Shown: positions 1 to 6,054 of the stretch, in pieces
How positions within the stretch are numbered: position 1 is the first letter of the stretch
Layout of the letters: every line of letters begins with the position of its first letter
Assembly (NCBI GenBank): GCA_018370615.1
Contig: JAGZAC010000161.1
Span: 1 to 6,054 of the forward strand
Direction of reading: 5' to 3'
DNA: 6,054 nt
Source of the DNA: Clostridiales bacterium
GTDB taxonomy: Bacteria > Bacillota > Clostridia > Oscillospirales > CAG-272
Program-made: the position numbers and the translations under genes
The notes under the pieces: generated by a model
Databases searched by the model: none
What the model was told of the DNA's origin: nothing
Seen by the model: only the letters and a program-made list of their open reading frames with translations

Positions 1-1336
1 CCATTTTGCCCAGCACGCGACCGTCTGGCGAAGTAATTCCTTCAATGGCGCACACAGAGCCGTTGGGATTTTCCGGGGTACCCATCGTCGGATTGCCTGC
101 CAGATCTACATACTGTGTGGCAATCTGTCCGTTTTCTGCAAGACGGCGCACCAACTCCTCCGACGCCACAAACCGCCCTTCCCCGTGAGAGATGGGAATC
201 GTATGTATGTCGCCAACCTGCACCTTCATGAGCCAGGGAGATTTGTTGGATGCGATTCGGGTATGCACCAGCATGGACTGGTGCCGGCCGATGGTATTGT
301 AGGTCAGCGTAGGGCAGGTGTCATCCGTATCCACAATTTTGCCGAAGGGCACCAACCCCAGCTTAATCAGTGCCTGGAATCCGTTGCAGATTCCCAGCAT
401 CAGTCCATCCCGCTTCTCCAAAAGCTCGCTGACAGCGTCCCGCACAGCGGCACTGCGGAAAAATGCGGTGATAAACTTGCCGCTGCCGTCCGGTTCGTCC
501 CCACCGGAGAATCCGCCGGGAATAAAGATGCCCTGCGCTTGGCGCACCGCATCGGCAAAGCTGCGCACAGATTCTGCAATTCCCTGGGCGCTGAGATTGT
601 TAATTACCATCACTCTGGCAGTGCCTCCGGCGCGCTCAATCGCCTTTGCAGAGTCATATTCACAGTTTGTGCCTGGAAATACCGGAATCAGCATGGTAGG
701 CCGCGCCGCAGATACAGCAGGCTTTTTCCATGTATTCACTGTGTTTTGGAATACGGGAGCCTTTCCCGAGAAACGCTTTGCTTCCCGCGGGAATACTTCC
801 TCCAGCCGGCCGTCGTACTTTTCCGTGAGAACATCCAGCGCCACAGACGCTCCTTTGAAGACAATGGACGGTTCCAAAGTTGTTTTGCCCAAAACAGACG
901 CAAACGGAATATCCGCATCGTCATCGGCAAGCTCTATGATAAAGGAGCCATAACGGTAGGCAAACAATTCCTCTAAGGAAGTCTCTGCAGCATAGGAGAA
1001 GCCGATTCCATTGCCGATGGCCATTTTGAATACAGCCTCTGCTGCACCGCCGAAGCCGGGTGTGTATGCACTGCGGATATGTCTATTTTCGGCAAGTGCA
1101 GAAACAACATCAAAAATCTTCAAAACATCCTGCGGGCAGGGCATTCCCTTCGTATTATATCTGGGACGCAGCCACAGCACCGTACTGTCGGCACGCTTGA
1201 ATTCCGGAGACAAAATATTGCCGATAGCCTCAGTAGTAACCGCGAAGGAAATCAGCGTAGGAGGTACATCCATATTTTCAAAGGTACCGCTCATGGAATC
1301 TTTTCCGCCTATGGATGCTACAGAGTAATCCAATTG
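1..1336 (-). pseudogene. purL: C-terminal part of the same purL: end of the second AIRS-like domain plus glutamine amidotransferase domain, frame-shifted and 3'-partial
   Basis: In the minus frame starting at CAA 1336 there are 445 open codons down to base 2 with no stop. The fragment begins QLDYSVASIGGKDSMSGTF, the conserved segment that normally follows the missing block, then DVPPTLISFAV and TPGFGGAAEAVFKMAIGNG. From about base 700 downward it is a class I glutaminase domain: MLIPVFPGTNCEYDSAKA, IPGGFSGGDEPDGSGKF, the nucleophile Cys in GICNGFQ (codon 386-388), and SHGEGRF with His (185-187) and Glu (179-181) of the triad. It ends in GRVLGKM, so only a few tens of residues should lie beyond base 1. 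All catalytic residues remain and codon quality is normal, which argues for a single recent lesion or a sequence error. It has no start of its own; the first in-frame ATG, at 1294, has only a weak upstream AGGCGG. With the residues before the break and the missing block it would add up to roughly 1,200 residues or a little more, normal for this PurL type. Confidence 0.9.
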
Positions 1337-3518
1337 GATATACATCTTGGAAAGACGCCCCTGCGGCAATCAGCTTGGATATAGATTCTACAACCGCCAA
1401 ATATGCACCGGAGGCAGGGTCCTTTTCCAAAATATAGGGATTGCCGCCCCAGGCCATCAGAGAGCAGGTATCCGTGTCCCCGTGCTCCAGAGAAATCTTG
1501 TTGACCATGGCTTGGATGGGCGTGCGCTGATATTTGCCGCCGAAGGGCATCAGGACTGTACCTGCCCCTATCGTGGAATCAAAGCGCTCCGACAGTCCCT
1601 GCTTGGAACACACGTTTAAATCCTGTACCAGCGCCGTCATACCGGACACAAAGTCTGCGGGAGTGTCTTTCGCAAATGCAGAAGGCGCGGCAGGCGCAAT
1701 ATCAATATGCTTGGGCGCACCGTTGGAATTCAGAAATTCCCGGGAGAGATTCACAATCTGTCTGCCGTTCCAGCGCATAGTGAGACGAGGCTCCGCCTGC
1801 ACTGTCGCTACAACAGTTGCCTCCAGATTTTCCTTTTCCGCAAGAGCAATAAACCGCTTTGCATCTGAGGGAGCTACCACAACAGCCATCCGCTCCTGAG
1901 ATTCGGAAATGGCCAGCTCTGTGCCATCCAGCCCTTCATATTTTTTGGGAACTGCGTTCAAATCAATATCCAGTCCGTCTGCAAGCTCGCCGATGGCGAC
2001 GGAAACGCCGCCGGCTCCAAAGTCATTGCAGCGCTTGATCATACGGGAGGCTTCCGCATCCCGGAACAAACGCTGGAGCTTGCGCTCCTCAGGAGCATTA
2101 CCCTTTTGCACCTCTGCACCGCAGGTTTCCAGAGAGCTCGCGGTGTGGGATTTGGAGGAGCCCGTCGCGCCGCCGCAGCCGTCGCGGCCGGTCCGCCCTC
2201 CCAGCAGGATCACCACATCCTCGGGAGCCGGGCGCTCTCTGCGTACGTTTTTCGCCGGCGCCGCCGCAACCACCGCACCGATTTCCATACGCTTTGCGGC
2301 GTATCCGTCGTGATATAGTTCGTCCACCTGACCCGTGGCAAGGCCAATCTGGTTGCCGTAGCTAGAATACCCTGCAGCAGCGGTGGTGACAATTTTCTTC
2401 TGGGGAAGCTTACCGGGAATGGTATCCGCAATAGGACGGGTAGGATCCGCTGCACCAGTGACACGCATAGCCGCATACACATAAGAGCGGCCCGACAGGG
2501 GATCCCGGATGGCGCCGCCGATACAGGTTGCGGCGCCGCCGAAAGGCTCAATTTCCGTAGGATGATTGTGCGTTTCGTTTTTGAAGAGCAGGAGAAAATC
2601 CTCTTCTCCCTTGTCTGTATGTACCTTGATTTTAACAGTACATGCGTTAATCTCTTCGCTTTCATCCAGATTCGGCAGTTTTCCCTGCGCCTTCAGATAC
2701 CGGGTTGCTACAGTAGCGATGTCCATCAGACAAATGGGCTTGGTGCGGCCGAGGCTTCGGCGCACCTCCAGATAGTCCTGGTACAATGCCTCCAGAGCAG
2801 CATCTTCAAAGGTCACATGGTCAATTTCTGTGAGAAAGGTCGTGTGCCTGCAGTGATCGGACCAGTACGTGTCGATCATGCGAATTTCCGTGATGGTAGG
2901 ATCCCGCCGCTCTCCGGCAAAATAATCCCGGCAGAAGCGGATATCGTCCAAATCCATGGCAAGACTGTATTTTTCGACAAATGCCGCAAGTTCTGTATCA
3001 TTCAAAGCGGTGAATCCGGTAAGAGTTTCCACTTCTTCCGGCACAGCATAAGCGGTTTCCAACGTAGAAACCGGTTCCAGCGATGCCTCCCTGCTTTCCA
3101 CCGGATTGATAAGATACTGCTTCAGTGCCCGTACGTCCGCCTCTGTCAGAGTCCCTTCCAGCACATATACCTTTGCGGTACGTACCAAGGGCTTGTCTCC
3201 CTGAGAGATAATCTGCACACACTGGGCCGCCGAATCTGCCCGCTGGTCAAACTGTCCCGGCAAATATTCCACTGCAAACACCGTACTGCCCGCCGGTGCA
3301 GAGATTTCTTCAGTGACAATGTCCAGCTGCGGTTCCGCAAACACCGTATACTTGCACGCTGCAAACAACTCCGGTGAAATATTTTCCACATCGTACCGGT
3401 TCAGAATACGCACGCCTGTCAGATTGTCGATGCCCAAAAACCCTCGGGCATCTGACAAAAGAGTCGTGCTTTCCACGGCAACGTCCTTTTTCTTTTCTAC
3501 ATAAATTCTGAAAACCAT
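1278..3518 (-). CDS. purL: Phosphoribosylformylglycinamidine (FGAM) synthase, single-chain clostridial type: N-terminal part of a broken gene
   Basis: Intact PurL uses ATP and glutamine to turn FGAR into FGAM, the fourth step of purine synthesis. From ATG 3518 (preferred over GTG 3539, see the ribosome binding site) residues 1-727 are normal PurL. An N-terminal PurS-like region of about 150 residues with PGQFDQRADSAAQC is followed by TYWSDHCRHTTF (217-228), the ATP and substrate loop FKNETHNHPTEIEPFGGAATC (312-332), GGRTGRDGCGGATGSSK (440-456), NDFGAGGVSVAIGELADGL (498-516), and ELAISESQERMAVVV (534-548). The second AIRS-like domain starts near 620 and includes MAWGGNPY (688-695). After Asp-Val-Tyr 725-727 the reading frame is wrong: 19 unrelated residues follow and a TGA ends the frame at 1278. 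About 30 conserved residues, including the usual Arg-Trp-Gly-Lys-Pro region, are absent, and the family's next block continues in another frame (1-1336). This product lacks half of the second AIRS-like domain and the whole glutaminase, so it should not work as FGAM synthase alone. Identity is certain; whether the break is real or an assembly error is not. Confidence 0.93.
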   Translation of the reverse strand: MVFRIYVEKKKDVAVESTTLLSDARGFLGIDNLTGVRILNRYDVENISPELFAACKYTVFAEPQLDIVTEEISAPAGSTVFAVEYLPGQFDQRADSAAQCVQIISQGDKPLVRTAKVYVLEGTLTEADVRALKQYLINPVESREASLEPVSTLETAYAVPEEVETLTGFTALNDTELAAFVEKYSLAMDLDDIRFCRDYFAGERRDPTITEIRMIDTYWSDHCRHTTFLTEIDHVTFEDAALEALYQDYLEVRRSLGRTKPICLMDIATVATRYLKAQGKLPNLDESEEINACTVKIKVHTDKGEEDFLLLFKNETHNHPTEIEPFGGAATCIGGAIRDPLSGRSYVYAAMRVTGAADPTRPIADTIPGKLPQKKIVTTAAAGYSSYGNQIGLATGQVDELYHDGYAAKRMEIGAVVAAAPAKNVRRERPAPEDVVILLGGRTGRDGCGGATGSSKSHTASSLETCGAEVQKGNAPEERKLQRLFRDAEASRMIKRCNDFGAGGVSVAIGELADGLDIDLNAVPKKYEGLDGTELAISESQERMAVVVAPSDAKRFIALAEKENLEATVVATVQAEPRLTMRWNGRQIVNLSREFLNSNGAPKHIDIAPAAPSAFAKDTPADFVSGMTALVQDLNVCSKQGLSERFDSTIGAGTVLMPFGGKYQRTPIQAMVNKISLEHGDTDTCSLMAWGGNPYILEKDPASGAYLAVVESISKLIAAGASFQDVYPIGLLCSIHRRKRFHERYL
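1328..1340 (-). other. purL frameshift/deletion junction
   Basis: The upstream frame reads GAT GTA TAT (1346-1338) and the downstream family-matching frame restarts at CAA TTG GAT TAC (1336-1325), with one extra base, 1337, between. The missing DNA therefore has a length of 3n-1; with roughly 30 residues missing this is about 90 bp. The exact size cannot be read from this window. The junction coincides with the perfect 12-bp palindrome ATCCAATTGGAT (1328-1339). Confidence 0.8.
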
Positions 3519-3523
3519 CTTTT

Positions 3524-3530
3524 CTCCTCC
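3524..3530 (-). promoter_or_regulatory. Strong ribosome binding site that sets the purL start
   Basis: On the minus strand GGAGGAG ends 5 nt before ATG 3518, and its GGAGG core is 7 nt from that ATG, which is ideal spacing. A GTG at 3539 opens the same frame 7 codons earlier but overlaps the purD stop, and the ribosome binding site would then lie inside the coding region. The protein family normally begins at Met-Val-(Tyr/Phe)-Arg-Ile, which matches ATG 3518. Confidence 0.85.
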
Positions 3531-3535
3531 GGAAT

Positions 3536-4813
3536 TCACTGTGCGTCGCAGGACAGTGCCTGCAGAGCTCTGCGGCCGATGTCCCGGCGGCAGTAAGCGT
3601 TGTCAAAGGTAATTTGATCTGCCGCTGCATACGCCTGGTCGATCGCCTCCTGCAGCGTAGCCGCCCGTGCGGTGACGCCCAGTACCCGTCCGCCGGCACT
3701 GCAGAGCTTTCCGTCCTGCAGTCTGGCGCCGGCAAAGAATACCTGCGCTTTTAGGTCTTCCGGCACGGTAATGGCAAATCCCGTTTCATATTTTCCCGGG
3801 TATCCCTTGGACGCCAGAATCACACAGCACGCGCATTCCTGTGCAAAATTTACCTGCACCTGGGAAAGTGTTCCGTCGTGAACTGCTTCCATTATGGTGA
3901 GCAGATCTGTTTCAAGCAGCGGGAGCACCACCTGGGTTTCCGGATCTCCAAAACGGCAGTTGTATTCTATCACCTTGGGCCCGTCTTTCGTCAGCATCAA
4001 ACCAAAATATAAGCAGCCCTTGAAGGGGCGTCCCTCCGCCTGCATTGCCCGAATGGTGGGAAGGAAAATGGTCTCCATACATTCCTGCGCCACTGTCTCT
4101 GTATAATAGGGGTTGGGCGCCACCGTGCCCATTCCCCCGGTATTCAGTCCCGTGTCACCATCCAGAGCCCGCTTATGATCCATAGAAGATACCATAGGCA
4201 CCAGCGTCTCGCCGTCAGTAAAGGCCAGCACAGACACCTCCGGCCCGGTGAGAAATTCCTCCACCACAATGGAAGCGCCGCTCTCTCCAAAGATTTTCTC
4301 CTCCATCATAGCACGCACCGTGTCCCGCGCCTCTTCGACATTTTCAACAATTACTGCACCTTTGCCCAATGCCAGACCGTCCGCCTTAATTACAGTAGGC
4401 ATGGGCGCCGTCTGAACATATTCCAGCGCCTGTTCCATATCGGTGAAGGTGCGGTATGCCGCTGTGGGGATGTTGTATTTTTTCATTAGGTTCTTTGAAA
4501 AAATCTTGCTGCCTTCAATGATAGCCGCCTTCTTGTCCGGACCGAAGCAGGGGATGCCCGCCGCTTCCAGACTGTCGACTGCACCGAGGACCAGCGGATC
4601 GTCCGGCGCCACCACAGCAAAGTCAATGTGATTTTCCACCGCAAAGCGTGTGATGCCGTCAATGTCCTTTGCACCAATGTCCACACACTCCGCATCTGCC
4701 GCAATGCCGCCGTTGCCGGGAAGCGCGTAGATTTTCTCCACCCGTGAACTTTCCCGAAGCTTCTTTATGATAGCGTGCTCTCTTCCGCCGCCGCCTACTA
4801 CTAAGATATTCAT
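3536..4813 (-). CDS. purD: Phosphoribosylamine-glycine ligase (GAR synthetase)
   Basis: ATP-grasp ligase joining glycine to 5-phosphoribosylamine with ATP hydrolysis to give GAR, the second step of de novo purine synthesis; cytosolic. At 425 residues it is full length for the family. The N-terminal domain opens with MNILVVGGGGREHAI (phosphate-binding Gly-rich loop). The ATP-grasp part includes KADGLALGKGAVIV (about 143-156), the substrate-binding stretch DHKRALDGDTGLNTGGMG (212-229), and the metal- and ATP-binding EYNCRFGDPETQ (283-294). The C-terminal domain has the usual ASKGYPG (334-340), SAGGRVLGVTA (372-382) and a closing FDNAYCRRDIGRRAL (403-417). No key motif is missing. The start is ATG 4813; the nearest Shine-Dalgarno-like sequence, GAGAAAGGA (4826-4834), is 12 nt away, longer than ideal. 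It lies 86 nt after purH and 17 nt before purL, consistent with one transcript. Confidence 0.98.
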   Translation of the reverse strand: MNILVVGGGGREHAIIKKLRESSRVEKIYALPGNGGIAADAECVDIGAKDIDGITRFAVENHIDFAVVAPDDPLVLGAVDSLEAAGIPCFGPDKKAAIIEGSKIFSKNLMKKYNIPTAAYRTFTDMEQALEYVQTAPMPTVIKADGLALGKGAVIVENVEEARDTVRAMMEEKIFGESGASIVVEEFLTGPEVSVLAFTDGETLVPMVSSMDHKRALDGDTGLNTGGMGTVAPNPYYTETVAQECMETIFLPTIRAMQAEGRPFKGCLYFGLMLTKDGPKVIEYNCRFGDPETQVVLPLLETDLLTIMEAVHDGTLSQVQVNFAQECACCVILASKGYPGKYETGFAITVPEDLKAQVFFAGARLQDGKLCSAGGRVLGVTARAATLQEAIDQAYAAADQITFDNAYCRRDIGRRALQALSCDAQ

Positions 4814-4856
4814 AGAAATCGGATATCCTTTCTCATATTCATCGTAAACGCAACCA

Positions 4857-4885
4857 ACCGGACACAGGGACTGTCTGTGTCCGGT
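4857..4885 (-). other. Perfect inverted repeat (11-bp stem, 7-nt loop) in the purH-purD spacer
   Basis: ACCGGACACAG (4857-4867) and CTGTGTCCGGT (4875-4885) are exact reverse complements separated by 7 nt. The hairpin starts 14 nt after the purH stop and ends 43 nt before the purD ATG. On the transcribed minus strand the stem is followed by TTGGTTGCGTTT, which is T-rich but not a proper U tract, so it is at best a weak or partial intrinsic terminator. It could equally protect the 3' end of purH mRNA or tune expression between the two genes. The structure is certain; the role is inferred. Confidence 0.6.
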
Positions 4886-4899
4886 AGGAATCTGTAAAA

Positions 4900-6054
4900 T
4901 CAGTGATGGAACAAACGCATGCCGGTAAACGCCATGGTGATTCCATATTTATTGCAGGTAGAGATAACAATGTCATCCCGCACGCTGCCGCCGGGTTGAG
5001 CGATATAGGACACACCGCTGCGATATGCCCGAATAATATTGTCGTCAAAGGGGAAGAAGGCGTCGCTGCCCAGTGCCACTCCCCGAATTTTTGACAGGTA
5101 TTCCTTTTTCTCCTGAGCGGTAAATACCTCTGGCTGCACAGAGAAGAACTGCTGCCACTGTCCGTCCGCCAGCACATCGTCGCTGTCGTCGGAGATATAC
5201 ACATCGATGGTGTTGTCCCGCACGGCACGGGGCACTGAATCCAAGAATGGCAGTTCCAGCACCTTGGGATGCTGACGCAGATGCCAGATATCTGCTTTCT
5301 GTCCGGCAAGACGGGTACAGTGAATCCGGGACTGCTGCCCGGCGCCTACACCAATAGCCTGTCCATCCACTGCATAGCAGACAGAATTGGACTGGGTATA
5401 TTTCAGCGTAATGAGCGCAATAATGAGATCCCGCTTTCCTGCATCGGGAAGGGTTTTATTTTCTGTTACAATGTTGGAAAGAAGCGCTTCGTCAATGGCA
5501 AAGTTGTTTCTTCCCTGCTCAAAGGTAATTCCAAATACCTGCTTTTTCTCTTTTTCTGCCGGTACGTAGTTTGGATCGATCTTTACAATATTATAGTTCC
5601 CCTTCTTTTTGGAACGCAAAAGCTCCAGCGCTTCCGGTTCATATCCGGGCGCGATAATCCCATCGGATACCTCCCGCTTGATCAAGCGCGCCGTGGTCAC
5701 GTCGCACACGTCGCTCAGCGCGATCCAGTCCCCAAAGGAGGACATACGGTCTGTACCCCTGGCCCTTGCGTATGCGCACGCCAGGGGAGAGTCGTCCAGT
5801 CCCTCTATGTCATCTACGAAGCATGCCTTTTTCAAAGAAAGCGGCAGGGGAATTCCCACTGCGGCGGAAGTGGGACTTACATGCTTAAAGGAGGTAGCCG
5901 CAGGCATGCCCAGGGCTTCCTTGATTTCCTTTACAAGCTGCCAGCTGTTGAAGGCATCCAGAAAATTGATATATCCCGGCTTGCCATTCAAAATTTCAAT
6001 GGGCAGCTCGCTTCCGTCTTCCATATAAATCCTGGCAGGCTTTTGGTTAGGGTT
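4900..6054 (-). CDS. purH: Phosphoribosylaminoimidazolecarboxamide (AICAR) formyltransferase, stand-alone type, 5'-partial
   Basis: Cytosolic enzyme that moves the formyl group of 10-formyl-tetrahydrofolate to AICAR, giving FAICAR, the penultimate step to IMP. The frame stays open through the window edge: ten codons upstream of the ATG at 6024 read NPNQKPARIY, the usual N-terminal motif of this family, so the true start lies a few codons beyond base 6054 and ATG 6024 is internal. Counting from that Met, the catalytic Lys-His pair is K47-H48 (bases 5881-5886) in SFKHVSP. Further on come SPLACAYARARG, RMSSFGDW, REVSDGIIAPGYEPEAL, KYTQSNSVCYA, a GVGAGQQSR stretch, LGSDAFFPF, and the C-terminal AQPGGSVRDD and FTGMRLFHH. 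The length of about 385-395 residues matches the short clostridial form. The IMP cyclohydrolase (MGS-like) domain of bifunctional PurH is absent, so IMP cyclohydrolase must be a separate gene. It is first in this stretch and is followed after 86 nt by purD. Family assignment is very secure; the symbol follows common usage although only half of classical PurH is present. Confidence 0.96.
   Translation of the reverse strand, partial: NPNQKPARIYMEDGSELPIEILNGKPGYINFLDAFNSWQLVKEIKEALGMPAATSFKHVSPTSAAVGIPLPLSLKKACFVDDIEGLDDSPLACAYARARGTDRMSSFGDWIALSDVCDVTTARLIKREVSDGIIAPGYEPEALELLRSKKKGNYNIVKIDPNYVPAEKEKKQVFGITFEQGRNNFAIDEALLSNIVTENKTLPDAGKRDLIIALITLKYTQSNSVCYAVDGQAIGVGAGQQSRIHCTRLAGQKADIWHLRQHPKVLELPFLDSVPRAVRDNTIDVYISDDSDDVLADGQWQQFFSVQPEVFTAQEKKEYLSKIRGVALGSDAFFPFDDNIIRAYRSGVSYIAQPGGSVRDDIVISTCNKYGITMAFTGMRLFHH

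Noticed and set aside
185..976. Plus-strand open frame of 263 codons opposite the PurL glutaminase domain
   Set aside because: It lies wholly antisense to well-conserved PurL coding sequence, has no recognisable domain, and is typical of shadow frames in fairly GC-rich genes.
1..1327. Extra stops or decay in the C-terminal purL fragment
   Set aside because: Reading each codon of the minus frame from 1336 to base 2 showed no stop codon, and the glutaminase Cys, His and Glu are all present, so there is only one visible lesion.
2210..2665. Minus-strand open frame of 151 codons inside purL
   Set aside because: It is an alternate frame of purL; its sequence is basic and repetitive without domain features, while the purL frame holds the conserved ATP and substrate motifs.
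2562..3377. Plus-strand open frame of 271 codons opposite the N-terminal half of purL
   Set aside because: Antisense shadow with no family resemblance; the minus strand here encodes clear PurL motifs throughout.
4857..4885. Calling the hairpin a strong Rho-independent terminator that ends the purH transcript
   Set aside because: The stem is perfect, but the bases after it on either strand are not a U tract, and purD follows at once in the same direction as part of the same pathway.
1..6054. A novel system, mobile element, prophage, CRISPR array or riboswitch
   Set aside because: Apart from the short spacers, all of the window is accounted for by purH, purD and purL coding sequence; no terminal repeats, array-like repeats or long non-coding stretches were seen.

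Overview
The window looks like chromosomal DNA from an anaerobic Firmicute of class Clostridia, most likely near the Oscillospiraceae/Ruminococcaceae or Lachnospiraceae. This is inferred from three things: the clostridial-type single-chain PurL, a stand-alone AICAR formyltransferase in place of bifunctional PurH, and moderately GC-rich DNA with strong GGAGG ribosome binding sites. No species can be named from the sequence.

Everything recognised lies on the minus strand, so transcription runs from high to low coordinates. It is a block of the de novo purine (IMP) pathway in the order purH (AICAR formyltransferase only; its first few codons lie beyond base 6054), then purD (GAR synthetase, complete), then purL (FGAM synthase, running off the window at base 1). 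There is an 86-nt spacer between purH and purD and a 17-nt spacer between purD and purL, so these are probably co-transcribed. The plus strand holds only antisense open frames. There is no tRNA, rRNA, mobile element or CRISPR array. The operon promoter and any purine riboswitch or PurR site would lie upstream of base 6054.

In the pathway, PurD makes GAR from phosphoribosylamine, glycine and ATP. PurL converts FGAR to FGAM with glutamine and ATP, using its own glutaminase domain. The PurH-type protein transfers a formyl group to AICAR to give FAICAR. Final ring closure to IMP is not encoded by this purH and must come from another gene.

The main anomaly is in purL. Near bases 1328-1340 the frame breaks. 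The upstream part reads as normal PurL through a conserved Asp-Val-Tyr, and the downstream part resumes in another frame with Gln-Leu-Asp-Tyr-Ser-Val-Ala-Ser followed by the Gly-Gly-Lys-Asp-Ser motif. About 30 residues normally found between these points are missing. The remaining roughly 445 codons down to base 1 are open and keep the glutaminase catalytic residues. This looks like one small out-of-frame internal deletion, either a very recent mutation or an assembly error. A perfect 12-bp palindrome sits on the junction. A perfect 11-bp hairpin lies between purH and purD. I see no undescribed system here; it is a housekeeping purine operon with one broken gene.
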